9,840 nt of DNA from positions 1-9,840 of the forward strand of contig JAHEEL010000077.1 of the NCBI GenBank assembly GCA_024640745.1, in the 5' to 3' direction. Each line of letters begins with the position of its first letter. The first letter of the stretch is position 1. This stretch comes from Actinomycetes bacterium. Its GTDB lineage: Bacteria; Actinomycetota; Acidimicrobiia; Spongiisociales; UBA5794. The notes under the pieces are model-generated. The model had not been told where the DNA came from, searched no databases, and saw only the letters and a list, made by a program, of their open reading frames with translations. A program made the position numbers and the translations under genes. Shown here one piece after another: positions 1 to 6,203 of this stretch.

Positions 1-1865
1 ACCACCTCTGCGAGACGACGTGCATCCGCACCCACCTCGACCAGCCGCTCGCCATCCGCGACATGAAGCGGTTCATCATGTCCCACGAGGCATGGCCCCG
101 CGTCCCCGAGCGGACCGCCGGAATCACAGCCAAGGTCGCCATCATCGGCGCCGGCCCGGCCGGAATCGCGGCAGCCCAGGACCTGGCGCTCGCCGGAGCG
201 TCCGTCACCGTCTTCGAGGCACATCCCTACCCGGGTGGAATGGTCGGAGGGGCGATCCCCGCGTACCGCCTCCCGCAGAAGCAGATCGACCAAGACATGG
301 CGATCCTCGACGAGCTGGGGGTCGAGATTCGCTACGGCCAGACCGCCGGGGAGGACTTCACCCTCGAGGATCTGCGGAAGGACGGCTACGAGCAGATCTT
401 CGTCGCGGTGGGCGCTCAACTCCCGAAGTACCTCGGGGTGGAAGGCGAAGACAGCGAGGGCGTCATCGACGCGCTCCGGTTCCTGAGAAGCGTGCGCGAG
501 GAGAACCCGATTCCGGTCGGACCAAGGGTCGGCGTCATCGGAGCCGGTGACACGGCGATGGACTGTGCCCGGTCCGCGTGGCGCGTCGGAGCGACGGATG
601 TCGCGATCATCTATCGGCGTACCATCGATCAGATGCCGGCCGACCGTGAAGAAGTCGACGCGTGCATCGAAGAGGGCATCACCATCGAGGAACTCGCCAA
701 TCCTCACGCCCTCCACACCGAGGACGGCAAGCTGGCCGGCCTGATCGCCACGAGAACCGAGTACCGCGGTGACCGAGACGCGTCGGGGCGCAAGATCCCC
801 CACGATGTCGACGATTCCGAGTTCGAGATTCCGCTGGACACCCTGATTCTTGCGATCAGCCAGCACTCGATGCTCGACTTCTTCGGCGACGAAACGCCCG
901 CACTCACCCGAAGGGGCTACATCGAGGTCGATCCCGTCACACTCGAATCGTCGATCCCGGGCGTCTACGCCGGAGGCGACGTCGCGGCGGAAGGACCTTC
1001 TTCGATCGTCAAAGCGGCCGCGGATGGGCAGCGAGCCGCCGCAGCGATGGTTGCAGCTGCGATGAGCGCGGCGATCCACGAGCCCACGGCTGTGATCCCG
1101 ACCACCGACGACCTTCCGAATCTCGTGATGCGCCGCGCACACCGCGAGTATCGGGTTCCGGTGAAGCACACACCGCTGACGGTGCGGAACAACTTCAACG
1201 AAACGATTCTCACGTACACGACCGCCGAGGCCCAGGCCGAGGCGAGCCGGTGCGTCGACTGCGACACCATCTGCAGCCTGTGCGTCGGCGTGTGCCCGAA
1301 TCTGGCGCTGATGACCTATCAGACCGATCCGTTCACCGTCGACCTCCCTTCGTTCCTCGTCGAGGGCGGAACACTTGTCGAGCACAGTCGGGTCCCGTTC
1401 CGGGTCGATCAGCCGTATCAGATTGCGGTGCTTTCTGACTTCTGCAACGAGTGTGGAAACTGCGTGACCGCGTGCCCCACCTCCGGCGAGCCATATCGGG
1501 ACAAGCCGCGCCTGTATCTGAATCAGGAGGAATTCGATGCCGAGTCGTCGAATGCCTTCATGGTGAGACGCGACGGTGACGCCACCGTGGTGCTGTCGAA
1601 GTTCGACGGAGCAACGCACCGGCTTTCGATCAACGGAACCGTCGAGTACACCTCACCTGCCGTCACGGCGACGTTTGACCGCAACTTCGATCTGGCATCG
1701 GCGGCGCCGGGACCGTCGGTATCCGACGGTGACGCAGTCCTGCTCGATGCGGCCGCCACGATGTTCGCGGTCTGGAAGGGTCTCCACGGGTCGATGCCAC
1801 AGGTTCCGCTGGCCACCGACACCGGGACGCGGATCGGTCCGCCCGCCTACGCCGAAACGCAATGA
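1..1865 (+). CDS. ygfK: YgfK-like Fe-S flavoprotein oxidoreductase (putative selenate reductase subunit), 5' end outside window
   Basis: The frame is open from the first complete codon at 3, and the peptide before the Met at 63 reads HLCETTCIRTHLDQPLAIRD. This is the CE-x2-C / R-x3-D-x-P-x-AIR stretch that precedes the FAD domain in GltD-type proteins, so the gene starts upstream. Counting from the Met at 63: FAD-binding GAGPAG at 29-34, a second nucleotide-binding motif GVIGAGDTAMD at 157-167, and the closing FAD motif AGGD at 303-306. A C-terminal ferredoxin-like part has C397-x2-C-x3-C-x2-C-x3-C411 and then C461-x2-C-x2-C-x3-C471. The CNECGNC...CP...PYRDK block and the tail after it match YgfK (about 1030 aa in E. 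coli) rather than plain GltD, which ends before these cysteines. The role is electron transfer between NAD(P)H, FAD and Fe-S centres; the physiological substrate is uncertain, and the 'selenate reductase' name is inherited. About 40% of the N-terminal side is probably missing. An alternative is a general GltD-like subunit. Confidence 0.85.
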   Translation, partial: HLCETTCIRTHLDQPLAIRDMKRFIMSHEAWPRVPERTAGITAKVAIIGAGPAGIAAAQDLALAGASVTVFEAHPYPGGMVGGAIPAYRLPQKQIDQDMAILDELGVEIRYGQTAGEDFTLEDLRKDGYEQIFVAVGAQLPKYLGVEGEDSEGVIDALRFLRSVREENPIPVGPRVGVIGAGDTAMDCARSAWRVGATDVAIIYRRTIDQMPADREEVDACIEEGITIEELANPHALHTEDGKLAGLIATRTEYRGDRDASGRKIPHDVDDSEFEIPLDTLILAISQHSMLDFFGDETPALTRRGYIEVDPVTLESSIPGVYAGGDVAAEGPSSIVKAAADGQRAAAAMVAAAMSAAIHEPTAVIPTTDDLPNLVMRRAHREYRVPVKHTPLTVRNNFNETILTYTTAEAQAEASRCVDCDTICSLCVGVCPNLALMTYQTDPFTVDLPSFLVEGGTLVEHSRVPFRVDQPYQIAVLSDFCNECGNCVTACPTSGEPYRDKPRLYLNQEEFDAESSNAFMVRRDGDATVVLSKFDGATHRLSINGTVEYTSPAVTATFDRNFDLASAAPGPSVSDGDAVLLDAAATMFAVWKGLHGSMPQVPLATDTGTRIGPPAYAETQ

Positions 1866-1873
1866 CCAGAAGA

Positions 1874-1902
1874 GCGAGGACACCGCATCGCGGTGTCCTC
1901 GT
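1874..1902. terminator. Strong hairpin, probable bidirectional terminator
   Basis: A perfect 12-bp stem, cgaggacaccgc (1875-1886) and gcggtgtcctcg (1890-1901), closes on a 3-nt loop, atc. A G-T pair at 1874/1902 can extend it. It begins 9 nt after the ygfK-like stop codon. There is no T-tract on the plus side (gtcggtcggg follows), which is common for terminator hairpins in high-GC actinobacteria. On the minus strand it lies 11 nt past the stop codon of the small ORF at 1913-1996 and is followed by a modestly T-rich stretch (gctcttctgg), so it could end transcription from both sides. Confidence 0.7.
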
Positions 1903-1912
1903 CGGTCGGGAC

Positions 1913-1996
1913 CTACCGCCCGGCTCGCTTTGCGTGCACGGCGGCTGCGGCGGCCTGGCGGAATCGGTTCATTTCAAGCACCGCGTAGGGATGCAT
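1913..1996 (-). CDS. Putative 27-aa small protein, divergent from the Lrp-type regulator
   Basis: I do not recognise this peptide. It starts MHPYAVLEMNRF, continues with a run of five alanines, and ends in the basic stretch HAKRAGR before a TAG stop. Three signals support expression. A strong Shine-Dalgarno sequence, AGAAGGAG (minus strand, 2012-2005), sits 8 nt before the ATG. A -35/-10 pair lies upstream at 2069-2040. A strong hairpin (1901-1875) lies just downstream. Third codon positions are mostly G or C, as in the neighbours, but the ORF is too short for that to weigh much. The peptide has no cysteine, membrane segment or signal sequence. It could be a small regulatory or target protein of the adjacent Lrp-type regulator, or the transcript could act as a small RNA with an incidental ORF. 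Confidence 0.45.
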   Translation of the reverse strand: MHPYAVLEMNRFRQAAAAAVHAKRAGR

Positions 1997-2039
1997 CGGG
2001 CACGCTCCTTCTTCGATGGCCTTGCGTCATGTAACGAAC

Positions 2040-2069
2040 ATATTACGTCGATATTCCAACAATTGTGAA
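2040..2069 (-). promoter_or_regulatory. Candidate sigma-70-type promoter for the small minus-strand ORF
   Basis: Read on the minus strand, TTCACA (2069-2064) matches the TTGACA -35 box at 5 of 6 positions. After an 18-bp spacer comes TAATAT (2045-2040), a 4 of 6 match to TATAAT. Transcription would begin near 2033, giving a leader of about 37 nt that contains the AGAAGGAG ribosome-binding site. The region is conspicuously AT-rich for this genome. The assignment rests on motif match and position only. Confidence 0.4.
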
Positions 2070-2077
2070 AGAATATC
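2050..2077. promoter_or_regulatory. Nested palindrome, candidate operator for the Lrp-type regulator
   Basis: A perfect 7-bp inverted repeat, gatattc (2050-2056) and gaatatc (2071-2077), flanks an inner 8-bp palindrome, acaattgt (2059-2066). The two centres differ by only one base. It ends 4 nt before the ATG of the Lrp-type gene and covers the -35 box and part of the spacer of the divergent minus-strand promoter. Lrp/AsnC proteins bind AT-rich dyad sites and often regulate themselves and a divergent neighbour. Binding here is inferred. Confidence 0.5.
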
Positions 2078-2081
2078 ACTC

Positions 2082-2534
2082 ATGGATGACATAGATCGCA
2101 CAATCATCGCGATCTTGGCGAAGGATGGGCGCACGCCCTATCGCGAGATCGCCGAGCGCGCCGGACTCGCAACCACGACCGTGCACCAGCGAGTGCGGCG
2201 ACTCACCGAGCGCGGCGTCATCGCCGGCACGCGCATGGTGATCGATTGGGAGGCCGTAGGTCTGCCCGTAACCGCGCTGGTGAGCGTCGAAGCACCCGGC
2301 AACCGTCCCCTTGCGGAGGTTGCCGCATCGATCGCCGACCTCGCCTACGTGCAGAGTTGCTACGCCGTCACCGGCGAGTTCGACCTCCTGCTGACCGTCC
2401 GGGCTCGGTCATCAGATCACCTCGGCGAGGTGCTCGACGAGATTCGCGCCCACGTTCCGGGGCGCAGCCGCACGCTGGTCGTACTGGCGACCTACTTCGA
2501 AGGGCGAACCCCGCCACTCCCCGGCCGGCCCTGA
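2082..2534 (+). CDS. Lrp/AsnC family transcriptional regulator
   Basis: This 150-aa DNA-binding regulator has the usual family length. Residues 1-60 form the AsnC-type winged helix-turn-helix, opening MDDIDRTIIAIL, with the helix-turn-helix near 20-43. Residues 64-140 form the ligand-binding RAM (regulation of amino acid metabolism) domain, with the characteristic TGEFDLLL at 97-104. Such proteins assemble as dimers to octamers and respond to amino acids or related small molecules. The ATG at 2082 was chosen over the in-frame ATG at 2016 because MDDIDRTI is the canonical family N-terminus and the extra 22 residues would be read from AT-rich promoter DNA. The ribosome-binding site is weak (gaaaga, around 2067-2072). 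The palindrome just upstream suggests autoregulation. The ligand cannot be deduced. The next gene starts 21 nt downstream and may be co-transcribed. Confidence 0.9.
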   Translation: MDDIDRTIIAILAKDGRTPYREIAERAGLATTTVHQRVRRLTERGVIAGTRMVIDWEAVGLPVTALVSVEAPGNRPLAEVAASIADLAYVQSCYAVTGEFDLLLTVRARSSDHLGEVLDEIRAHVPGRSRTLVVLATYFEGRTPPLPGRP

Positions 2535-2555
2535 GCGGGCAGGTACACTCGGATC

Positions 2556-3881
2556 GTGGATGCGTTCCCGTTCTGGATCTTCTTCGTCGTAGTTGGGTTG
2601 CTCATCGCGGCGATCGTGGTCGTTGCCTCCAAGCGGCAACTCGACGCAATGAACGCGGCATGGCAGATGGCCGCCGAACGGCTCGGCTTCTCGTTCGCAC
2701 CGGGCACGATGCGCAGGGGCCCGACGATCTCGGGGGACATCGAGGGCCACGATGCCGAGATCCACAGCTACACAAAGAGCAGCGGCAAGAACTCCTCGCG
2801 CTACACGCGATACACGGTCACCTTTCGTGCGATCGGGATCGGGTTGCGCCTCTCACGTCAGTCGGGAATCGGCCGGCTCCTCAAGGTGCTCGGGAGCCAG
2901 GACATCGAGATCGGCGATCCGACGTTCGACGAGACGTTCATCGTCCAAGCAGCCGATCCGCGCGCCGCACGGGCATTTCTCAACTCCGGCATCACGATGG
3001 CCCTGAACCGCCTCATCGCCGTCCATCCCAACGTCGTCGTCATGGACGACCGGATTGTGATCGATCACCAAGCGACCGTTCGAGATGCCGAGGTGCTGGT
3101 CTCCACCCTCCGCAGGCTCGCATCCGTAGCGACGGTCCTCGCCGATTCGACAGAATCGGCCGCGCTCACCGAACTGGTGGAGGAGCGCTTGCAGGGGACG
3201 GTGCCGGAACCGCACGCCCTAGCCGCCGAGTCCCGAGCGTCGGTGGACTCTCGGCTTTCGGTGGGAGAAGCCCTCGCGGCTGCCGGCACGGTCGACATTG
3301 CCGGCCGGATCTTCAAGGCCCTGGCCGGGGAATTGCCCGCCGACGTCGAGATCGCCGGGTGGTCGAAACACACGCGCAGCCGCCCGAGCGCCCAAACGCC
3401 CGCACCGCCACGGTCGGCTCCTTCGCCGCCGGAGGCGGCCGACCGAGCCGGGCCGCCGCCGACCGCCATCGACAAGGCAGCATCGGACGAGACGGCCGGG
3501 GCAGAAGTGGAGGTCGATCGCGATCCCTTCGCCATTGCCACCGATCTCTTCGGGGAGAATCGCCTCAGCTTCGAGACCGCGGATCTCTTCAACACGACCT
3601 ACGTGGGACGATCGGTGCGGTGGAGCGGCAAGGTGCGGAGAGCGAAAGTGGTGGAGCACGACCGGATCCTCGGCGACGGTCCCTACGCGAAGGCCGTCAT
3701 CGACATTGCATCACTCGAGAACGATCTGTTCGGCAACACGGTGGTGAGCGCGGTCGTCGCACTCCCGGATTCCGCCGTGGGCAGCCTCGAAGCTGGTCGC
3801 GATGTGACCTTCACCGGCACGCTCATCGGCATCGACGCGCTGGTGAGAAACCTGTACGTGAGCGGCGGCCGGTTGATCTAG
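2556..3881 (+). CDS. Membrane-anchored protein of unknown function with probable C-terminal OB-fold
   Basis: I do not recognise a named family. The 441-aa product begins at GTG (2556) and has one clear membrane helix at about residues 5-24, followed by Lys-Arg, which suggests the bulk is cytoplasmic. Residues 30-265 form a mixed alpha/beta region that includes GDPTFDETFIVQAADP near 120-135. Residues 270-320 are a Pro/Ala-rich, probably disordered linker. Residues 325-441 look like a small beta-barrel: the pattern VGRSVRWSGKV, then alternating hydrophobics, then a GRDVTFTGTL strand resembles tRNA_anti-like OB-folds. There are no cysteine clusters or obvious catalytic motifs. It lies 21 nt after the Lrp-type gene and converges on glyS. 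The only candidate ribosome-binding site, gcagg at 2540-2544, is weak and rather far from the start. The coding call is firm; the OB-fold is a visual judgement. Confidence 0.75.
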   Translation: MDAFPFWIFFVVVGLLIAAIVVVASKRQLDAMNAAWQMAAERLGFSFAPGTMRRGPTISGDIEGHDAEIHSYTKSSGKNSSRYTRYTVTFRAIGIGLRLSRQSGIGRLLKVLGSQDIEIGDPTFDETFIVQAADPRAARAFLNSGITMALNRLIAVHPNVVVMDDRIVIDHQATVRDAEVLVSTLRRLASVATVLADSTESAALTELVEERLQGTVPEPHALAAESRASVDSRLSVGEALAAAGTVDIAGRIFKALAGELPADVEIAGWSKHTRSRPSAQTPAPPRSAPSPPEAADRAGPPPTAIDKAASDETAGAEVEVDRDPFAIATDLFGENRLSFETADLFNTTYVGRSVRWSGKVRRAKVVEHDRILGDGPYAKAVIDIASLENDLFGNTVVSAVVALPDSAVGSLEAGRDVTFTGTLIGIDALVRNLYVSGGRLI

Positions 3882-3886
3882 GCCGA

Positions 3887-3948
3887 AGACGCCAGACACA
3901 AGACACCAGACGCCGCCTCGGCTGTCTTCTGTCTAGCATCTCGTATCT
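3887..3948. repeat. Heptad-phased inverted repeat element A (3' of glyS)
   Basis: AGAC occurs at 3887, 3894, 3901 and 3908, exactly 7 bp apart. After gccgcctcggct (3912-3923), RTCT tetramers follow at 3924 (GTCT), 3931 (GTCT), 3938 (ATCT) and 3945 (ATCT), again exactly 7 bp apart. The two arms are complementary at the tetramers, giving an interrupted stem. The element fills much of the gap between the converging 441-aa protein gene and glyS, where a bidirectional terminator would be expected. It shares the central octamer gccgcctc with element B. Confidence 0.7.
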
Positions 3949-4012
3949 CGTCGTCAGGTTTCCCGACGCCTCCCTCGGGGACCGACATCGATCGGCGGGA
4001 CCAGCCTCCCCC

Positions 4013-5320
4013 CTAGTTCGGCAGGCGCTCCGCCAGGTAGGTCACGAGGTTCTCGATCGGGATGCGGTCTTGGTCCATCGTGTCGCGGTCGCGGATCGTC
4101 ACCTGATCGTCGTCAAGCGTGTCGAAGTCGATGGTGACCGCCAACGGTGTTCCGATCTCGTCCTGGCGGCGGTAGCGCCGACCGATCGATTGGGTGATGT
4201 CGACTTCCGTCATCCAAAGAGGGCGGAGCAGATCGGCAACGCGGTTCGTCGTCGCCACGAGATCGTCCTTCTTCGAGAGCGGCAGCACCGCCACCTTCAC
4301 GGGAGACAACCGAGCGTCGAGCTTGAGGACCGCCCGCTGCTCGCCACGCACTTCCTCCTCGTGGTACGCGTCGATGAGGAAGGCGAACGTCGTGCGCGTC
4401 GCCCCTGCGGCCGGCTCGATTACGTAGGGATAGAAGCGCTCATTCGTCACAGGGTCGAAGTACGTGAGGTCCTCGCCCGAATACTCGGCGTGCGCCTTGA
4501 GATCGAAGTCGGTCCGGTTGGCAATGCCTTCGAGCTCATCCCAACCCCACGGGAACCGGTAGTCGACGTCGTAGGTCCCCGACGAGTAGTGCGAAAGCTC
4601 GTCTTGCTCGTGTTCGCGGAATTGAAGGTTCTCCTCGTTCATTCCCAGGTCGATGTACCAGTTGCGCCGCTCGTCGATCCAGTAGCGGAACCACTCGTCG
4701 GCTTCGTCGGGATGGCAGAAGAACTCCATTTCCATTTGCTCGAACTCCCGGGTCCGGAACACGAACTGGCCGGGCGTGATCTCATTGCGGAACGACTTGC
4801 CGACCTGCGCTATGCCGAACGGAATCCGCTTGCGCGCGGTGCGCCGGACATTCTCGAAGTTGATGAAGATGCCCTGAGCCGTTTCGGGACGCAGATACAC
4901 GGCGTTGTCGTCGTTCTCGATCGGCCCCATGTTCGTGCGGAACATGAGGTTGAACTCGCGAGGCTCGGTGAACGACTCCTTCGACCCGCACGTCGGGCAC
5001 TGGTTCAAGTTCTCCAGTTTGTCGAGGCGGAACCGATTGTGGCACTCGCGACATTCGACGAGCGGATCCGAAAACGAGGCGAGGTGCCCGGAGGCAACCC
5101 ACACGCTTGGCGCCTGGATGACGGCACTGTCGATACCAACGATGTCGTCTCGCATCTGGACCATCGATCGCCACCATTGATCCTTCACATTGCGGAGTAG
5201 CTCGGCGCCGAGCGGTCCGTAGTCGTAGGCCGACCGGATGCCGCCGTAGATCTCCGAAGATTGGAAGACGAAGCCGCGCTTCTTGGCGAGGTTGACGATC
5301 GTGTCGAAGTCGGCAGGCAT
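4013..5320 (-). CDS. glyS: Glycine--tRNA ligase, homodimeric class II type
   Basis: The enzyme charges tRNA-Gly with glycine using ATP in the cytoplasm. The 435-aa product is of the single-chain alpha2 type found in actinobacteria and eukaryotes. The N-terminal part (MPADFDTIVNLAKKRGFVFQ, then IYGGIRSAYDYGPLG) is typical. A zinc-binding pair C90-x2-C93 and C108-x2-C111 interrupts the catalytic domain. Motif 2 is FRNE at 177-180, followed by TREFEQMEMEFF. Motif 3 lies near 301-320 (EPAAGATRTTFAFLIDAY). The anticodon-binding domain starts at about 338 (LSPVKVAVLPLSKKDD) and runs to the end. The ATG at 5320 is the family start, preceded by a GAGAGAG purine stretch. It is the last gene of the minus-strand cluster, separated from uppS by repeat element B, and may have its own promoter there. 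Nothing needed for function looks missing. Confidence 0.96.
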   Translation of the reverse strand: MPADFDTIVNLAKKRGFVFQSSEIYGGIRSAYDYGPLGAELLRNVKDQWWRSMVQMRDDIVGIDSAVIQAPSVWVASGHLASFSDPLVECRECHNRFRLDKLENLNQCPTCGSKESFTEPREFNLMFRTNMGPIENDDNAVYLRPETAQGIFINFENVRRTARKRIPFGIAQVGKSFRNEITPGQFVFRTREFEQMEMEFFCHPDEADEWFRYWIDERRNWYIDLGMNEENLQFREHEQDELSHYSSGTYDVDYRFPWGWDELEGIANRTDFDLKAHAEYSGEDLTYFDPVTNERFYPYVIEPAAGATRTTFAFLIDAYHEEEVRGEQRAVLKLDARLSPVKVAVLPLSKKDDLVATTNRVADLLRPLWMTEVDITQSIGRRYRRQDEIGTPLAVTIDFDTLDDDQVTIRDRDTMDQDRIPIENLVTYLAERLPN

Positions 5321-5362
5321 GGGTCTCTCTCAGTCGGGGAACAGCGAAGCGAATGGACAGGG

Positions 5363-5368
5363 ATGCTA
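5363..5368 (-). promoter_or_regulatory. Weak candidate -10 box for glyS
   Basis: TAGCAT on the minus strand fits TAnnnT and lies 42 nt upstream of the glyS ATG. No good -35 box is visible: the left arm of repeat element B occupies that position (TGTCTT at 15 bp spacing). Transcription of glyS by read-through from uppS is equally possible. Confidence 0.2.
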
Positions 5369-5377
5369 ACCCAGCAA

Positions 5378-5458
5378 AGACTGAAGACACGAGAGAACGC
5401 GCCGCCTCTCGGGTTCAGGGTCTCGGGTCTCGGGTCTCTTGTCTCCCCTCTCGGGTCT
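5378..5458. repeat. Heptad-phased inverted repeat element B (uppS/glyS gap)
   Basis: The left arm has AGAC at 5378 and 5385 and AGAG at 5392. The right arm keeps one 7-bp register over eight units: CTCT 5406, GTTC 5413, GTCT 5420, 5427, 5434 and 5441, CTCT 5448, and GTCT 5455. Spacer triplets are mostly CGG or similar, so part of it reads as tandem GTCTCGG. The central gccgcctc (5401-5408) is shared with element A. The last heptad contains the uppS stop codon (minus strand, 5459-5457). Single-stranded DNA or RNA could fold through AGAC/GTCT pairing. Confidence 0.75.
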
Positions 5459-6203
5459 AGATGCCGTCGATGGCTCCGCCGAATCGCCGGTCTCTCGCTT
5501 GGTACTCCGCGATACACCTTGCGAGCTCGGCGCGATCGAAGTCGGGCCAGAGGACCGGGGTGAAGACGAATTCGGTGTATGCAGCCTGCCAGAGCAGGAA
5601 GTTCGAAATGCGTTGCTCTCCCGACGTCCGAATCAGCAGGTCAGGATCGGGCATCTCGGGCAGGTACAGCCGGGCGGCCACGGATGATTCATCGACGTCG
5701 GCGGGATCGAGCGCTCCGGATGCCGCCGCTGCTGCGATCCTCCGGGCAGCGTGCGCGATCTCGATTCGACCCCCGTAGTTGAACGCGTACACCATGGTGA
5801 GCCTGATGTTGTCCGCCGTCTGCTCCTCTGCGATCCGCATCCGATCGAGCACAGCCGGCGGAATACGCGGGTCATCGTGGTCGCCGATGAAGATGACCCG
5901 GACTCCGAGGTCGTCGAGTTCGTCCCGCCTGCGCTCGAGCAGGTCGACGTTGAACTCCATGAGAAATGCCACTTCGTCGGCGTCCCGGTTCCAGTTCTCG
6001 GTCGAGAAGGTGAAGACGGTGAGCCATTCGAGTCCAAGCTCCAGCGCGCCGTGTACCACGTCGAACAGGGCCGGTTCGCCCTGCGCGTGACCCGCCGTGC
6101 GATGCAGTCCGCGGGCATTGGCCCAACGGCCGTTGCCGTCGAGGATGATCGCCACGTGGCGCGGGAGCCGTTCGGGATCGACGGTGGGCGAACGCTCAGG
6201 CAT
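5457..6203 (-). CDS. uppS: Isoprenyl transferase / undecaprenyl diphosphate synthase (cis-prenyltransferase)
   Basis: The enzyme condenses isopentenyl diphosphate onto an allylic primer with cis geometry to make the polyprenyl carrier lipid for cell-wall synthesis. It is soluble or membrane-associated. The 248-aa length is normal. The signature HVAIILDGNGRWA sits at 16-28, with catalytic Asp22; FSTENW is at 66-71, NYGGR at 142-146, and RTSGEQRISNFLLWQ at 192-206 with E211 after it. The product chain length cannot be told from sequence alone, since actinobacteria have decaprenyl and shorter versions. The ATG at 6203 overlaps the recO stop by 8 nt, which indicates translational coupling. The stop TAG falls within repeat element B. 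Confidence 0.95.
   Translation of the reverse strand: MPERSPTVDPERLPRHVAIILDGNGRWANARGLHRTAGHAQGEPALFDVVHGALELGLEWLTVFTFSTENWNRDADEVAFLMEFNVDLLERRRDELDDLGVRVIFIGDHDDPRIPPAVLDRMRIAEEQTADNIRLTMVYAFNYGGRIEIAHAARRIAAAAASGALDPADVDESSVAARLYLPEMPDPDLLIRTSGEQRISNFLLWQAAYTEFVFTPVLWPDFDRAELARCIAEYQARDRRFGGAIDGI

Noticed and set aside
1862..2068. Plus-strand 68-codon ORF overlapping the ygfK-like stop
   Set aside because: It runs through the hairpin and promoter region, lacks a good ribosome-binding site, and has no recognisable features; the minus-strand small ORF has better signals.
2016..2081. Upstream ATG for the Lrp-type regulator
   Set aside because: It would add 22 residues from AT-rich promoter DNA ahead of the canonical MDDIDRTI start.
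3887..3911. CRISPR-like array
   Set aside because: The 7-bp phase with 4-bp conserved cores is far too short for CRISPR repeats and spacers, and no cas genes are present.
2246..5200. A 984-codon open frame on the plus strand
   Set aside because: It runs through the Lrp-type gene and the 441-aa gene in the wrong frame and then antisense through glyS. Its product is Arg-rich low-complexity sequence typical of high-GC shadow frames, while all three overlapped genes have clear family motifs or coding features.
5321..5456. T-box riboswitch upstream of glyS
   Set aside because: The gap is only 136 nt, is mostly repeat element, and shows no T-box consensus or terminator/antiterminator arrangement.
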